Shown: piece after piece, positions 6,853-15,412 of the stretch
How positions within the stretch are numbered: the stretch's first letter is position 1
How the letters are laid out: every line of letters starts with the position of its first letter
Assembly (NCBI GenBank): GCA_031385325.1
Contig: JANNBJ010000218.1
Span: forward strand, 1 to 43,337
Direction of reading: 5' to 3'
DNA from: SYFY01 sp031385325
GTDB lineage: Bacteria > Pseudomonadota > Gammaproteobacteria > Pseudomonadales > Azotimanducaceae
DNA: 43,337 nucleotides
Translations under genes and position numbers: made by a program
Notes under the pieces: generated by a model
Databases searched by the model: none
What the model saw: only the letters and a program-made list of their open reading frames with translations
What the model was told of the DNA's origin: nothing

Positions 6853-9642
6853 GTGCCAAGGAAGACTGCTGAGACTGCGCGCCGTCGCGCGCCTGCCGTG
6901 AAATCGAAGCTCCCGACCAGGAAACGACCGAGTTCCCGTCATGTTTACCAGTTTGGCAAGCGGACCGACGGTAGTTCATCGATGAAGAATCTGCTGGGTG
7001 GCAAGGGTGCCAACCTGGCTGAGATGGCCGCCATCGGTTTGCCTGTGCCACCGGGTTTCACCATCACAACCGAGGTTTGCACGCATTTTTACGACCACGG
7101 CGGGGAGTATCCCGCATCGCTCGAAGCCGACGTGAAGAAGGCTGTGGAGACGATCGAAGCACAGCAGGGCAAGAAATTCGGCGAGAGTCTCAACCCGCTG
7201 CTCTTTTCCGTCCGCTCCGGTGCGCGTGAATCCATGCCCGGCATGATGGACACGATTCTGAATCTTGGCCTGAACGACCAGACCGTCGAAGGCATGGCCA
7301 GACGATCAGGCAATCCCCGTTTTGCCTATGACTGCTATCGACGATTCATCCACATGTACGCGATGGTGGTCATGGGGGTCACCGCAATTTCCGAGGCGGA
7401 CTACGATCCGTTTGAAGTGCTGCTGGACGAGATGAAAGCATCGGCTGGTCAAAGTGAGGATGCGGGCCTCTCGGCAGCGAATCTGAAAGAGCTGGTTCAG
7501 CGCTACAAGAAGCTGGTCAAGCGGCGCAGCCGGAAAGACTTTCCGCAGGATGTGTATGCGCAGTTGTGGGGGGCGATCGGCGCCGTGTTTCGTTCATGGA
7601 AGAATGAACGCGCAATCATCTATCGACAGCGTTACGGCATTCCCGCGGAATGGGGCACGGCCGTCAATGTGCAGGCGATGGTGTTTGGTAACCTGGGTGA
7701 TGAGAGCGGCACAGGTGTCGCGTTCACACGCGACCCGGCTACCGGCGAAAAGGTGTTGTACGGGGAGTACCTTGTTAACGCCCAGGGCGAAGACGTCGTT
7801 GCCGGAGTGCGCACGCCCAAGGCCATCGCCGAGATGGCCGTGGAGATGCCCGACAGTTTCAAGGAGCTGGTTGCCGTGCAACGCAAGCTTGAGAGGCACT
7901 TCGGCGACATGCAGGATTTCGAGTTCACGATCGAAGATCGCAAGCTGTTCATGCTGCAGACCCGCAATGGCAAACGGACCGGCATGGCGGCGGTGCGCAT
8001 CGCGGTTGAGATGACACGCGAAAAGCTCATGAACGAACGAACCGCGCTGCTGAAGATTCCGGCTGAGTCCATTGATTCGCTGCTGGTGCCGGTGTTTGAG
8101 ATGAAAGCACTCAAGGCAGCACGATCCATCGGCAGAGGACTACCGGCAGGTCCCGGTGCGGCTTCGGGAAAAGTTGTTTTCTCCGCAGACGCGGCCGAGA
8201 TTGAAACCCGCAAGGGTCACCGGGTGGTGCTGTGTCGTGTCGAAACATCGCCGGATGATCTGAAAGCGATGTTGTTATCCCAGGGCGTTCTCACTGCGCG
8301 TGGAGGGGTGTCCTCACACGCGGCACTGGTGGCCCGTCAGCTGGGCAAGGTCTGCATCTGCGGTGCAACGGCAGTGTTCATCGACTACGTCACCCGCACG
8401 TTGACGTCGGGTGGTGTCACCCTGCACGAAGGGGATGACATCTCCATCGACGGCAGTACCGGCGAAATCTATCAGGGCATCATCCCGAGCGCGCCGTCGG
8501 AAGTGCAGCGGGTGATCAATGGTGAATTGAAGGAGAAGGACAGTCTCAGTTTCACGCTGTTCAATACGATCATGGGTTGGGCGGACAAACATCGCCGACT
8601 GAGAATTCGCACCAACGCCGATACCCCGGCGATGGCGACGCAGGCGCGTGCGTACGGCGCCGAAGGGATTGGTCTGTGCCGTACTGAACACATGTTCTTC
8701 GAAGATGATCGCATTGGCTTCATGCGCCAGATGATCCTGGCGGCTAATGAAGAACAACGCCGACTGGCGTTGGCCAAATTGTTACCGTTCCAGCGACGTG
8801 ACTTCGTCGGTTTGTTCCGCGCGATGCAGGGACTGCCGGTGACCATCCGGTTGCTGGATCCACCGCTGCACGAATTCCTGCCCCATGACAATGCGGTGCG
8901 ACGTCAACTGGCCCATCAGCTGGGTGTGAGTTACGACTTCGTTGTCGAGCGCATCAAGGCACTGCATGAAGAAAATCCGATGCTCGGCTGCCGAGGCTGT
9001 CGCCTGGGTGTGCTGTATCCGGAAATCACCGAAATGCAGAGTCGAGCGATCTTCGAGGCCGCAGCACAAGTCACCAAAGAGCTGACCAAAAAAGGCAAGA
9101 AAGGCCTCGCCATTCGTCCGGAGATCATGGTGCCGCTGGTCGGCTTCAAGGCAGAGCTGATGGACCAGGTGGCCATCATTCGCCGGGTTGCCGAGGTGGT
9201 GAGCAAGAAGTCCGGTGTCGCCATCGACTATCAGGTGGGCACCATGATCGAGGTGCCTCGCGCTGCGATCACCGCAGAAGAAATTGCAGAGGTCGCCGAG
9301 TTCTTCAGCTACGGCACCAATGATCTGACCCAGATGACCCTGGGGCTGAGTCGCGACGATATGGGCTCCTTCTTCGAGCAGTATCGACAGAAGGAAATCT
9401 ATCAGAGCAATCCGTTTGCGAGCATCGATCAGACTGGCGTTGGTCGGCTGATCATCTATGCCGGTGAACGCGGTCTGGTTGCAAGGCCCAACCTGAAACA
9501 GGGCGTGTGCGGTGAACACGCCGGTGATGCCGCGTCGATCGACTTCTTTCATCGCGCCGGGCTCGACTACGTGAGCTGTTCGCCGACCCGTGTACCTTCG
9601 GCACGGCTGGCGGCGGCGCAGGCAGCGCTGAGAGAGGGTTGA
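6853..9642 (+). CDS. ppdK: Pyruvate, phosphate dikinase
   Basis: Cytoplasmic enzyme, 929 aa, that interconverts pyruvate + ATP + Pi and PEP + AMP + PPi, giving a reversible link between glycolysis and gluconeogenesis. The order is canonical: N-terminal ATP-grasp (MKNLLGGKGANLAEM...PVPPGFTITTEVC), central phosphohistidine domain with H489 in GGVSSHAALVARQLGK, and C-terminal PEP-utilising TIM barrel ending with C886 in GVCGEHAGD. The start is a GTG with AGGTAA 6 nt upstream. Two oddities stand out: a Lys/Arg-rich N-terminal extension of about 35 residues before the family start, and Ser487 where the usual G-M-T-S-H motif has the regulatory Thr. The gene stands alone, with the nearest downstream gene on the opposite strand. 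Confidence 0.97.
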   Translation: MPRKTAETARRRAPAVKSKLPTRKRPSSRHVYQFGKRTDGSSSMKNLLGGKGANLAEMAAIGLPVPPGFTITTEVCTHFYDHGGEYPASLEADVKKAVETIEAQQGKKFGESLNPLLFSVRSGARESMPGMMDTILNLGLNDQTVEGMARRSGNPRFAYDCYRRFIHMYAMVVMGVTAISEADYDPFEVLLDEMKASAGQSEDAGLSAANLKELVQRYKKLVKRRSRKDFPQDVYAQLWGAIGAVFRSWKNERAIIYRQRYGIPAEWGTAVNVQAMVFGNLGDESGTGVAFTRDPATGEKVLYGEYLVNAQGEDVVAGVRTPKAIAEMAVEMPDSFKELVAVQRKLERHFGDMQDFEFTIEDRKLFMLQTRNGKRTGMAAVRIAVEMTREKLMNERTALLKIPAESIDSLLVPVFEMKALKAARSIGRGLPAGPGAASGKVVFSADAAEIETRKGHRVVLCRVETSPDDLKAMLLSQGVLTARGGVSSHAALVARQLGKVCICGATAVFIDYVTRTLTSGGVTLHEGDDISIDGSTGEIYQGIIPSAPSEVQRVINGELKEKDSLSFTLFNTIMGWADKHRRLRIRTNADTPAMATQARAYGAEGIGLCRTEHMFFEDDRIGFMRQMILAANEEQRRLALAKLLPFQRRDFVGLFRAMQGLPVTIRLLDPPLHEFLPHDNAVRRQLAHQLGVSYDFVVERIKALHEENPMLGCRGCRLGVLYPEITEMQSRAIFEAAAQVTKELTKKGKKGLAIRPEIMVPLVGFKAELMDQVAIIRRVAEVVSKKSGVAIDYQVGTMIEVPRAAITAEEIAEVAEFFSYGTNDLTQMTLGLSRDDMGSFFEQYRQKEIYQSNPFASIDQTGVGRLIIYAGERGLVARPNLKQGVCGEHAGDAASIDFFHRAGLDYVSCSPTRVPSARLAAAQAALREG

Positions 9643-9699
9643 TCCGCGACGCGTGTGGGAAAGGGCTTTTCGGGGCGGGTTAGTGGAAGCGATCTCTGA

Positions 9700-11382
9700 C
9701 TACCCCATCACTTTGATCGCCGCTTCGCGCAACTCCCGCTTGAGGATCTTGCCTGATGCGGTTCGGGGCAAGGGTTCGCCGACCATGCGGATGTACCGCG
9801 GCACTTCAAAACGAGCCAGGTGCTGGCTCAGGAACTCGCGCAGTTCGTTCTCGTCGAGTGGCTTGTTGGCAAAAATCGTGGCGCCGACTTCTTCTCCAAG
9901 GCGCTCGTCGGGCACGGCGTAAACGGCTGCCTCCAGGATGTCAGGATGCATGACGAGGGCGGCTTCGACCTGCCCGCAACCAATGTTCTCACCACCGCGA
10001 ATGATCAGATCCTTAATGCGATCAACGATGAAGAGGTATCCCTCGTCGTCGAGATAGGCGACATCGCCGGTACGGAACCAGCCGTCTTCAAACACCTCTT
10101 CAAACCCCGGGGTGTTGACCTCGGGTCGATTCCAGTAACCCGTGAAGAGGGACGTGCCGCGGATCAGCAATTCACCACGCGCCCCAGCTGGCAGCATGTT
10201 GCCTTGTTCGTCGAGCACCTTCAGTTCAAGCACTGCCGAACATCGACCTGAACTGGCCGGCCGATTCAGATAGTCCAGACCACCGATGCCTGTGCCGATG
10301 GCATTCGTCTCGGTCATGCCCCAGCCAGTGCCCGGCAGTGCCTTGGCGAATGACGCTTCGATCTGACGAACCTGTTCAGGTGCGCGTGGCGCGCCACCGC
10401 CGCCAACCGATTGCAATGAACTGAGATCCCTTTTCGTCTCCTGGGCGACACGAACCAGATCGCCGGTCATCGCGGCAGGTGCGATCACCGAGGAAATCTG
10501 TTCACGTTCGATCAACTCGGCCGCGTGTTCCGGATCCCATCGGTACATCGACACTATCTTTCGCTGGGCGCGATACGACTGCAGGTACACGGCGTGCGAG
10601 CCGGTTGCGTGAAACAACGGAACCGCGAGCAAGGTCGCGGGTTGAGTGGAGAGTGTGGCTGGCGCAGTGCCGGCAATCAGCGCTGCAGACTGCCCGTCGA
10701 GCTCCCAGCTGAACAATGCAGTCAGTATGTTCCGATGGGTTGAGACCACTCCTTTTGGATGTCCGGTGGAACCGGACGTATAAAATATGGTGGCGGGATC
10801 ATCGGGAAACACGTCGACCAACGGCATGGCTGAATTCAAATAGGGCTTCACCCGCGTGTTGAACTCCTGTTCATCAGCGCTTTTGCTAGCAGGTCGTACT
10901 GCGAGTACCTCGATCCGGGTACTGGCACGCGCGGGCTCCAGTCGATCAATCCTTTCCTGGTCGGCGATCAGCACCTTGGCACCAGAATTCTTGAGGCCAT
11001 AGACCATTTCATCGGTCTGCCACAGGGAGTTCATGGCCACAGCGATACCGCCGATCGAAGTGGTGGCCATGAAGGCGAGCACCCACTCCGGGAAGTTGCG
11101 CATGGAGATTGCAACACGATCACCTTTCTGGATGCCGTAGTCTTTTTGCAGGAGATTGGCGAGGGCTGCCGAGCGCTCCCAGGTTTCGCGGAAGCTCAGG
11201 CGCTCGTCGAGATAGACAAAAAATGGCAGGTCACTGATCGCGGCCTCATAGAGCTGGCGCAGATTGTTCGGTGCGTTGGCGAAGACCTTGTACTGTCGGC
11301 CACGAATCTCCTGGATGCGCAGTTCATAGGGATTGCCGGGCGCGGTGAGTTCGGCAAGGGCTTCGGCGCGAGTGGATGGCAT
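9700..11382 (-). CDS. AMP-forming acyl-CoA synthetase / acid:CoA ligase
   Basis: ANL-superfamily ligase, 560 aa, that activates a carboxylic acid to acyl-AMP and then acyl-CoA. The P-loop-like A3 motif IFYTSGSTGHPKGVVSTH, the A5 motif GWGMTETNAIGTG, the A7/A8 block FRTGDVAYLDDEGY...DRIKDLIIRGGENI and the A10 lysine in PRTASGKILKRE are all present. Length and motifs fit medium/long-chain fatty or aromatic acid ligases; the substrate is not resolved. The ATG at 11382 is preferred, since MPSTRAEALAELT reads like a normal N terminus and upstream in-frame codons would run into the divergent glycosyltransferase. The gene is monocistronic as far as can be seen and diverges from the glycosyltransferase across 135 nt. 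Confidence 0.93.
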   Translation of the reverse strand: MPSTRAEALAELTAPGNPYELRIQEIRGRQYKVFANAPNNLRQLYEAAISDLPFFVYLDERLSFRETWERSAALANLLQKDYGIQKGDRVAISMRNFPEWVLAFMATTSIGGIAVAMNSLWQTDEMVYGLKNSGAKVLIADQERIDRLEPARASTRIEVLAVRPASKSADEQEFNTRVKPYLNSAMPLVDVFPDDPATIFYTSGSTGHPKGVVSTHRNILTALFSWELDGQSAALIAGTAPATLSTQPATLLAVPLFHATGSHAVYLQSYRAQRKIVSMYRWDPEHAAELIEREQISSVIAPAAMTGDLVRVAQETKRDLSSLQSVGGGGAPRAPEQVRQIEASFAKALPGTGWGMTETNAIGTGIGGLDYLNRPASSGRCSAVLELKVLDEQGNMLPAGARGELLIRGTSLFTGYWNRPEVNTPGFEEVFEDGWFRTGDVAYLDDEGYLFIVDRIKDLIIRGGENIGCGQVEAALVMHPDILEAAVYAVPDERLGEEVGATIFANKPLDENELREFLSQHLARFEVPRYIRMVGEPLPRTASGKILKRELREAAIKVMG

Positions 11383-11517
11383 GGTGGAATTGGGTTCCCG
11401 ATCAAGGTGTTGGTTGAATCCAAAGGTACACGACGTCCCGTGCCCGCTACAATCGCCGCAGTTGCGTATGCTTGAAGGCTGCTGAATTGAACAGGAATCG
11501 GTAAACAAACACTGAAC

Positions 11518-12648
11518 ATGCGGGTACTCCTCCATATCAACAGCCTGGCCGTTGGCGGCGCAGAACGTGTGCTGCTGAAGCTGGCAAGCCATTGGCACGG
11601 TCTTGGTCATGATGTGATGGTGGCGACACAAGTACCGGTCGAGCTGGATCAACTACCGGTACCGCCGGGTGTACTACGCACTTCAACGCAAACGGGTCGG
11701 GTCAGTAGACACTGGTTGCGTGCGCTGATGAGTAATGTTCAACGCGCACGACGTCTTCGAGCCGTGCTGCGGGAGTGGCAGCCTGATTGCATCGTCGCCT
11801 TTTTGCCCACTGCCAACGTTGTCGCGCTATTGGCGGCTCGTGGACTGGGCATTCCGGTGATCGTTGGCGAGCGCATGTTCCCCGCGTTTCTTGGTCTGGG
11901 CTGGTTGCAGCGTTACGCGCGTGATCGCCAATATCCGCACGCGGCGGCCGTTGTTGTGCAGACCGAAGAGAGCGCAACATGGTATCGCCGGACACTTGCG
12001 CTTGCGAATCTCGTGGTCATTCCCAATGGCATTTCGTTACCACTTGCTGACCAGGCACCACACGTCGATCTCGACTCGGTGTTGGCATCAAGCGCGCGTG
12101 TGGTGTTGTGTATTGGCCGGATGGCAGAGCCAAAGCGGCCTGAAGACGCCGTGCAGGCGTTTGCCACAGCGTTTGCCGACAATCCCGCGTGGCACCTTGT
12201 GCTGATCGGCGACGGTGACAAACAGCCACACGTACAGGCCATGATCGCATCCACTCAGCTCACTCAGATGACTGACCGTATTCACTGCATTGCCCGAGCT
12301 GGCAACGTGGCTGACTGGTATCGGAGAGCACAGATCTGTGTGTCGGTGTCCGCTGCAGAAGGGTTTCCGAATGTGTTGCTTGAGGCCATGGCGATGGGGT
12401 GTGTGCCCGTTGCCTACGATTGTTCCACAGGACCTCGAGAGGTCATTCGTGATGGCATCAACGGTTATCTCGTTCCGGTTGGAGACGTAGCATCACTGAG
12501 CCTGCGAATGCAGAAGCTTGGTGCCGATGAGGCATTGCGGGCACAACTTGCGCACGCCGCGCAGGCTGTGACTGACTCACACTCGGACGCGGCGTTTTAC
12601 AGCCGTTGGGATGCGGTGCTCGCGCAAGTGGCATCCGCTCAGCGTTGA
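11518..12648 (+). CDS. GT-B glycosyltransferase, family 4-like
   Basis: Retaining-type glycosyltransferase of 376 aa, probably acting at the inner membrane surface in envelope polysaccharide or glycolipid assembly. The N-terminal Rossmann half starts INSLAVGGAERVLLKLASHW (typical GAER motif). The C-terminal half has CIGRMAEPKRPEDAVQAFA and the nucleotide-sugar E-x7-E motif in EGFPNVLLEAMAMG, followed by GPREVIRDGINGYLV. Donor and acceptor are unknown. There is no strong Shine-Dalgarno before the ATG; the start is chosen from the family N terminus. Its end overlaps the asparagine synthase end by 10 nt on the opposite strand. Such GT4/AsnB neighbours occur in polysaccharide loci, though no wider locus is present here. 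Confidence 0.92.
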   Translation: MRVLLHINSLAVGGAERVLLKLASHWHGLGHDVMVATQVPVELDQLPVPPGVLRTSTQTGRVSRHWLRALMSNVQRARRLRAVLREWQPDCIVAFLPTANVVALLAARGLGIPVIVGERMFPAFLGLGWLQRYARDRQYPHAAAVVVQTEESATWYRRTLALANLVVIPNGISLPLADQAPHVDLDSVLASSARVVLCIGRMAEPKRPEDAVQAFATAFADNPAWHLVLIGDGDKQPHVQAMIASTQLTQMTDRIHCIARAGNVADWYRRAQICVSVSAAEGFPNVLLEAMAMGCVPVAYDCSTGPREVIRDGINGYLVPVGDVASLSLRMQKLGADEALRAQLAHAAQAVTDSHSDAAFYSRWDAVLAQVASAQR

Positions 12649-14552
12649 CCGACCCAGGCAGTCAACATCGCCAGATCCCACAGGTGCGGGCCATAGTCTG
12701 CCTCGTTCGCGAGATGAGCGTCGCGCATCGCAAGGGTAGGCGCCGCAGCGAGGACACCTTGTTGCCGCAGGGTTGATTCCTGCAAGACGTCAAGCATCCA
12801 GGACCGTAGCGGGCCACGCAACCAGTCATTCATCGGAACGCCGAACCCTTGTTTCGGCCGCTTGGTCAATCGTTCTGGAACGTAGTTCGCAAGCAATCGG
12901 CGCAGCGGCTGTTTGCCACCATCGGCGTCGACGACAAACGCTCTGGGCATGCACGACGCAAACGCGACAATACGATGGTCCAGCAGTGGAACGCGGGTTT
13001 CCAGGCTTGCCGCCATGCTGGCGCGATCCACTTTTGTCAGGATGTCGTTGGGCAGGTAGGCGAGGGTGTCTGCAAGCGAGACCTTGCGCCACTCCGGCCC
13101 AGCTGCGCGCCAGAAGTTGCCATCGGTGTATGGGGTCTCCGGCTCGGAGGCGCCTGGAATAAATGTGTTCGGTTGTTTGTGATGGGAGATCATCGCGCGG
13201 TACAGGGATCTGTTGTCCGACTCTTCGAGCAGACTGCCGATGCTGCCCAAACGTTGATCGAGACGAAATCTAACGCCGCGCGCGTGGGTCAAGGGCAGGC
13301 GACGAGCAACACCAGATACCACGCCTGATTGAAGCGTGCGTGCAAGGGCTGGACGCATGAATGCCGGCACCTGTGCGCGCAGCCTGCAGGCCCGCTCCCA
13401 CAAGGGATAGCGGGCATAACCCCAGAACAGTTCATCACCACCGTCGCCAGAGAGAGCCACGGTGACGTGTTGTCGGGTGAGACGCGAGAGCAACAACGTC
13501 GGGATAAATGAGCTGTCGGCAAACGGTTCGCTGCTCAGTCGGGGCAGGGTATCGACGACCGAGAGCAGATCGTCTTCGCCGATGATCATGTCCGTATGGC
13601 GTGTGCCCAGGTGTTGCGCCACCGCGCGAGCATGCCCGGACTCATCGAAGGCGGGGTGCTTGAATCCCATGGTGAACGTCGACAGCGGCTGCGACGAGGT
13701 TTCCTGGGCCAGTGCGGCGATGAGTGAGGAGTCGATGCCGCCAGACAAAAAACAGCCGAGTGGAACGTCCGCCAGCATGCGACCGCGCACTGAACGCTTA
13801 AGCATTGCGAGCAGTTCAGCTTCGGTGTCTTCGACTCGCTTCGGCATGTCGATTCGAGACATGGCGTCGAGCAGCGACCAGTACGGCAGGACTTGAGGCG
13901 CTTCCCGCCGTTGTGCTGCGGCCTGATCCAGTCGCAGCACGGTACCCGGGCGCGCCTTGTGAATCTCGGTGAACGCACTGGATTGTGCCGGCAGATAGTT
14001 GTGTCGCAGGAATCCGGCCAGCGCACCTCGATCCAGCGTCAGCTCGTGACCGAAGGCCGCGCGAATAGCCGAAAGCTCGGACGCAAAGACGAAGGTGTTG
14101 CCGACCCAGCCATAGAAGAGCGGCTTTTCACCCAAGCGGTCTCTGCCCAGCCAGAGGGTCTTCTCGTGCTGGTCATACAGCGCGAAGGCAAACATCCCAT
14201 CCACGGCGTCGAGCGCCTTGTCAGGACCAAGGGCTTCCAGACGTTCCAGCAGTATTTCCGTGTCGCTGTGGCCACGAAAAGTTCTTCCGGCGAGACGGCC
14301 TTTCAGTTCTTCGGTGTTGTAAAGCTCACCGTTGTAGACCATCACGTAGCGCCCCGAATGGCTCATCATCGGTTGGGCACCGGCGGTGGTCAGATCAACG
14401 ACGGCCAGACGTCGATGCGCCATGCCGATGTCTGCACCGTGCCATGAACCGTGGGCATCCGGACCACGATGCAGCAGGGCTTCACTCATCAGATTGAGTT
14501 GCTCAGGAGCGATTGCCTTGCCGGGAGTCCATAACCCGGCGATACCACACAT
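12639..14552 (-). CDS. asnB: Asparagine synthase (glutamine-hydrolysing), AsnB type
   Basis: This 637-aa protein has an N-terminal class II glutamine amidotransferase domain (nucleophile C2 in MCGIAGLW, then RGPDAHGSW and VYNGELYN). The C-terminal ATP-pyrophosphatase synthetase domain has the PP-loop SGGIDSSLIAALAQ and LSGDGGDELFWGY. It uses glutamine ammonia to amidate an activated carboxylate. True AsnB makes asparagine, but paralogues of this length next to glycosyltransferases often modify polysaccharides, so the physiological acceptor is uncertain. It lies 18 nt downstream of the DUF4197 gene on the same strand, suggesting one transcript, and no strong Shine-Dalgarno precedes it. It converges with the glycosyltransferase with a 10-nt overlap. 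Confidence 0.93.
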   Translation of the reverse strand: MCGIAGLWTPGKAIAPEQLNLMSEALLHRGPDAHGSWHGADIGMAHRRLAVVDLTTAGAQPMMSHSGRYVMVYNGELYNTEELKGRLAGRTFRGHSDTEILLERLEALGPDKALDAVDGMFAFALYDQHEKTLWLGRDRLGEKPLFYGWVGNTFVFASELSAIRAAFGHELTLDRGALAGFLRHNYLPAQSSAFTEIHKARPGTVLRLDQAAAQRREAPQVLPYWSLLDAMSRIDMPKRVEDTEAELLAMLKRSVRGRMLADVPLGCFLSGGIDSSLIAALAQETSSQPLSTFTMGFKHPAFDESGHARAVAQHLGTRHTDMIIGEDDLLSVVDTLPRLSSEPFADSSFIPTLLLSRLTRQHVTVALSGDGGDELFWGYARYPLWERACRLRAQVPAFMRPALARTLQSGVVSGVARRLPLTHARGVRFRLDQRLGSIGSLLEESDNRSLYRAMISHHKQPNTFIPGASEPETPYTDGNFWRAAGPEWRKVSLADTLAYLPNDILTKVDRASMAASLETRVPLLDHRIVAFASCMPRAFVVDADGGKQPLRRLLANYVPERLTKRPKQGFGVPMNDWLRGPLRSWMLDVLQESTLRQQGVLAAAPTLAMRDAHLANEADYGPHLWDLAMLTAWVGQR

Positions 14553-14570
14553 GTCAGTTGATGGGCGTGG

Positions 14571-15308
14571 TTATTTGCCGAAGACCTTGCGCAGCAGCGA
14601 GGTCGTCTGCGCGGCAGGGTTGCTGCGGATATCTGCCTCCTTGGTCGCGATCACCTGGAACAACCCGTCGATCGCCTTGCTGGTGACGTATCCATCAAGG
14701 TCCGCGGACTTGTTGTCACCACCCAGCAATGTCGCGCCGAGTGGATTGCTGCCAACGGAGCCGGTCAGAGCCTTGTACTTCTGGCTGACGCCAGTATTGG
14801 CGGTTTGTTTTGTGACGATGGGCAGAAACGCATCGTAGAGTTTTTGTTCGCTGGACTGTCGGAAGTAGTCAGTGGCCGCGGAGTCCCCGCCGCGAACCAG
14901 ACTCACCGCGTCCTTGACGCTCATACCACGCACAGCGTCGCCAAGAATATTCGATGCAGCCGGTACGGCTTGTTCGGCGCCTCGATTCATGGCCATTTCG
15001 AAGCTATCGACTTGTTGTCCGTAACCCAGTTTTTTCGCGAGATCGGTAACCTTGCGCAGTTTTTTCGGCACCAGGATCTTCACCGCCTGATCACGAAAGA
15101 AGCCATCGGGTTTGCCAAGCTGGCTGATGGCCTGTTCAACGCCTCTGGCCAGTGCTTCTTTCACCCCACCGGTTGCGTCGGTTTGTGACAGCGATGATGA
15201 GGCACCGCTTTTGTTGGTCAGCGCGCCGCGAAGTTTGTCTTCAAGCGAGGCGGCGAAGCTTGATGAGGTGATACACAGCAGAGCGATGACAAGTGTGGGT
15301 CTGAACAT
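14571..15308 (-). CDS. DUF4197 exported protein
   Basis: Periplasmic protein of 245 aa. The N terminus MFRPTLVIALLCITSSSFAA is a Sec signal peptide with an AxA-like cleavage site near residue 20. The mature part matches DUF4197 as I know it: repeated alpha-helices, GVKEALARGVEQAI, FRDQAVKILVPKKLRKV, LDGYVTSKAIDGLFQVIATKEADIRSNP and a final RKVFGK. Function of the family is unknown. The ATG at 15308 is chosen for the signal peptide; an in-frame extension upstream crosses a terminator-like palindrome and encodes nothing recognisable. It is probably co-transcribed with the asparagine synthase 18 nt downstream. Confidence 0.88.
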   Translation of the reverse strand: MFRPTLVIALLCITSSSFAASLEDKLRGALTNKSGASSSLSQTDATGGVKEALARGVEQAISQLGKPDGFFRDQAVKILVPKKLRKVTDLAKKLGYGQQVDSFEMAMNRGAEQAVPAASNILGDAVRGMSVKDAVSLVRGGDSAATDYFRQSSEQKLYDAFLPIVTKQTANTGVSQKYKALTGSVGSNPLGATLLGGDNKSADLDGYVTSKAIDGLFQVIATKEADIRSNPAAQTTSLLRKVFGK

Positions 15309-15388
15309 TCGACAGGTACCATCGGATGGGCGATGGGAGCATACCCCGTTGGATCGAGTGCGCCTATCGAACCCGATTGAAGGCTTGT

Positions 15389-15407
15389 AAAAACACCTGC
15401 GCAGGTG
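15389..15407 (-). terminator. Intrinsic terminator after the NDH-2-like gene
   Basis: CACCTGCGCAGGTG at 15394-15407 is a perfect 14-bp palindrome, folding as CACCT/AGGTG with loop GCGC. On the minus strand it is followed by five T residues (A-run 15389-15393). It lies 6 nt past the stop of the minus-strand oxidoreductase gene. The stem is short, so termination may be partial. Confidence 0.55.
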
Positions 15408-15412
15408 CAGAT

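Noticed and set aside
8782..9552. 256-codon minus-strand frame inside the pyruvate phosphate dikinase gene
   Set aside because: Lies wholly opposite the conserved PEP-binding domain; no family features in the translation.
15040..15075. T-rich run that could be a terminator
   Set aside because: It is inside the DUF4197 coding sequence and has no GC stem at the correct side.
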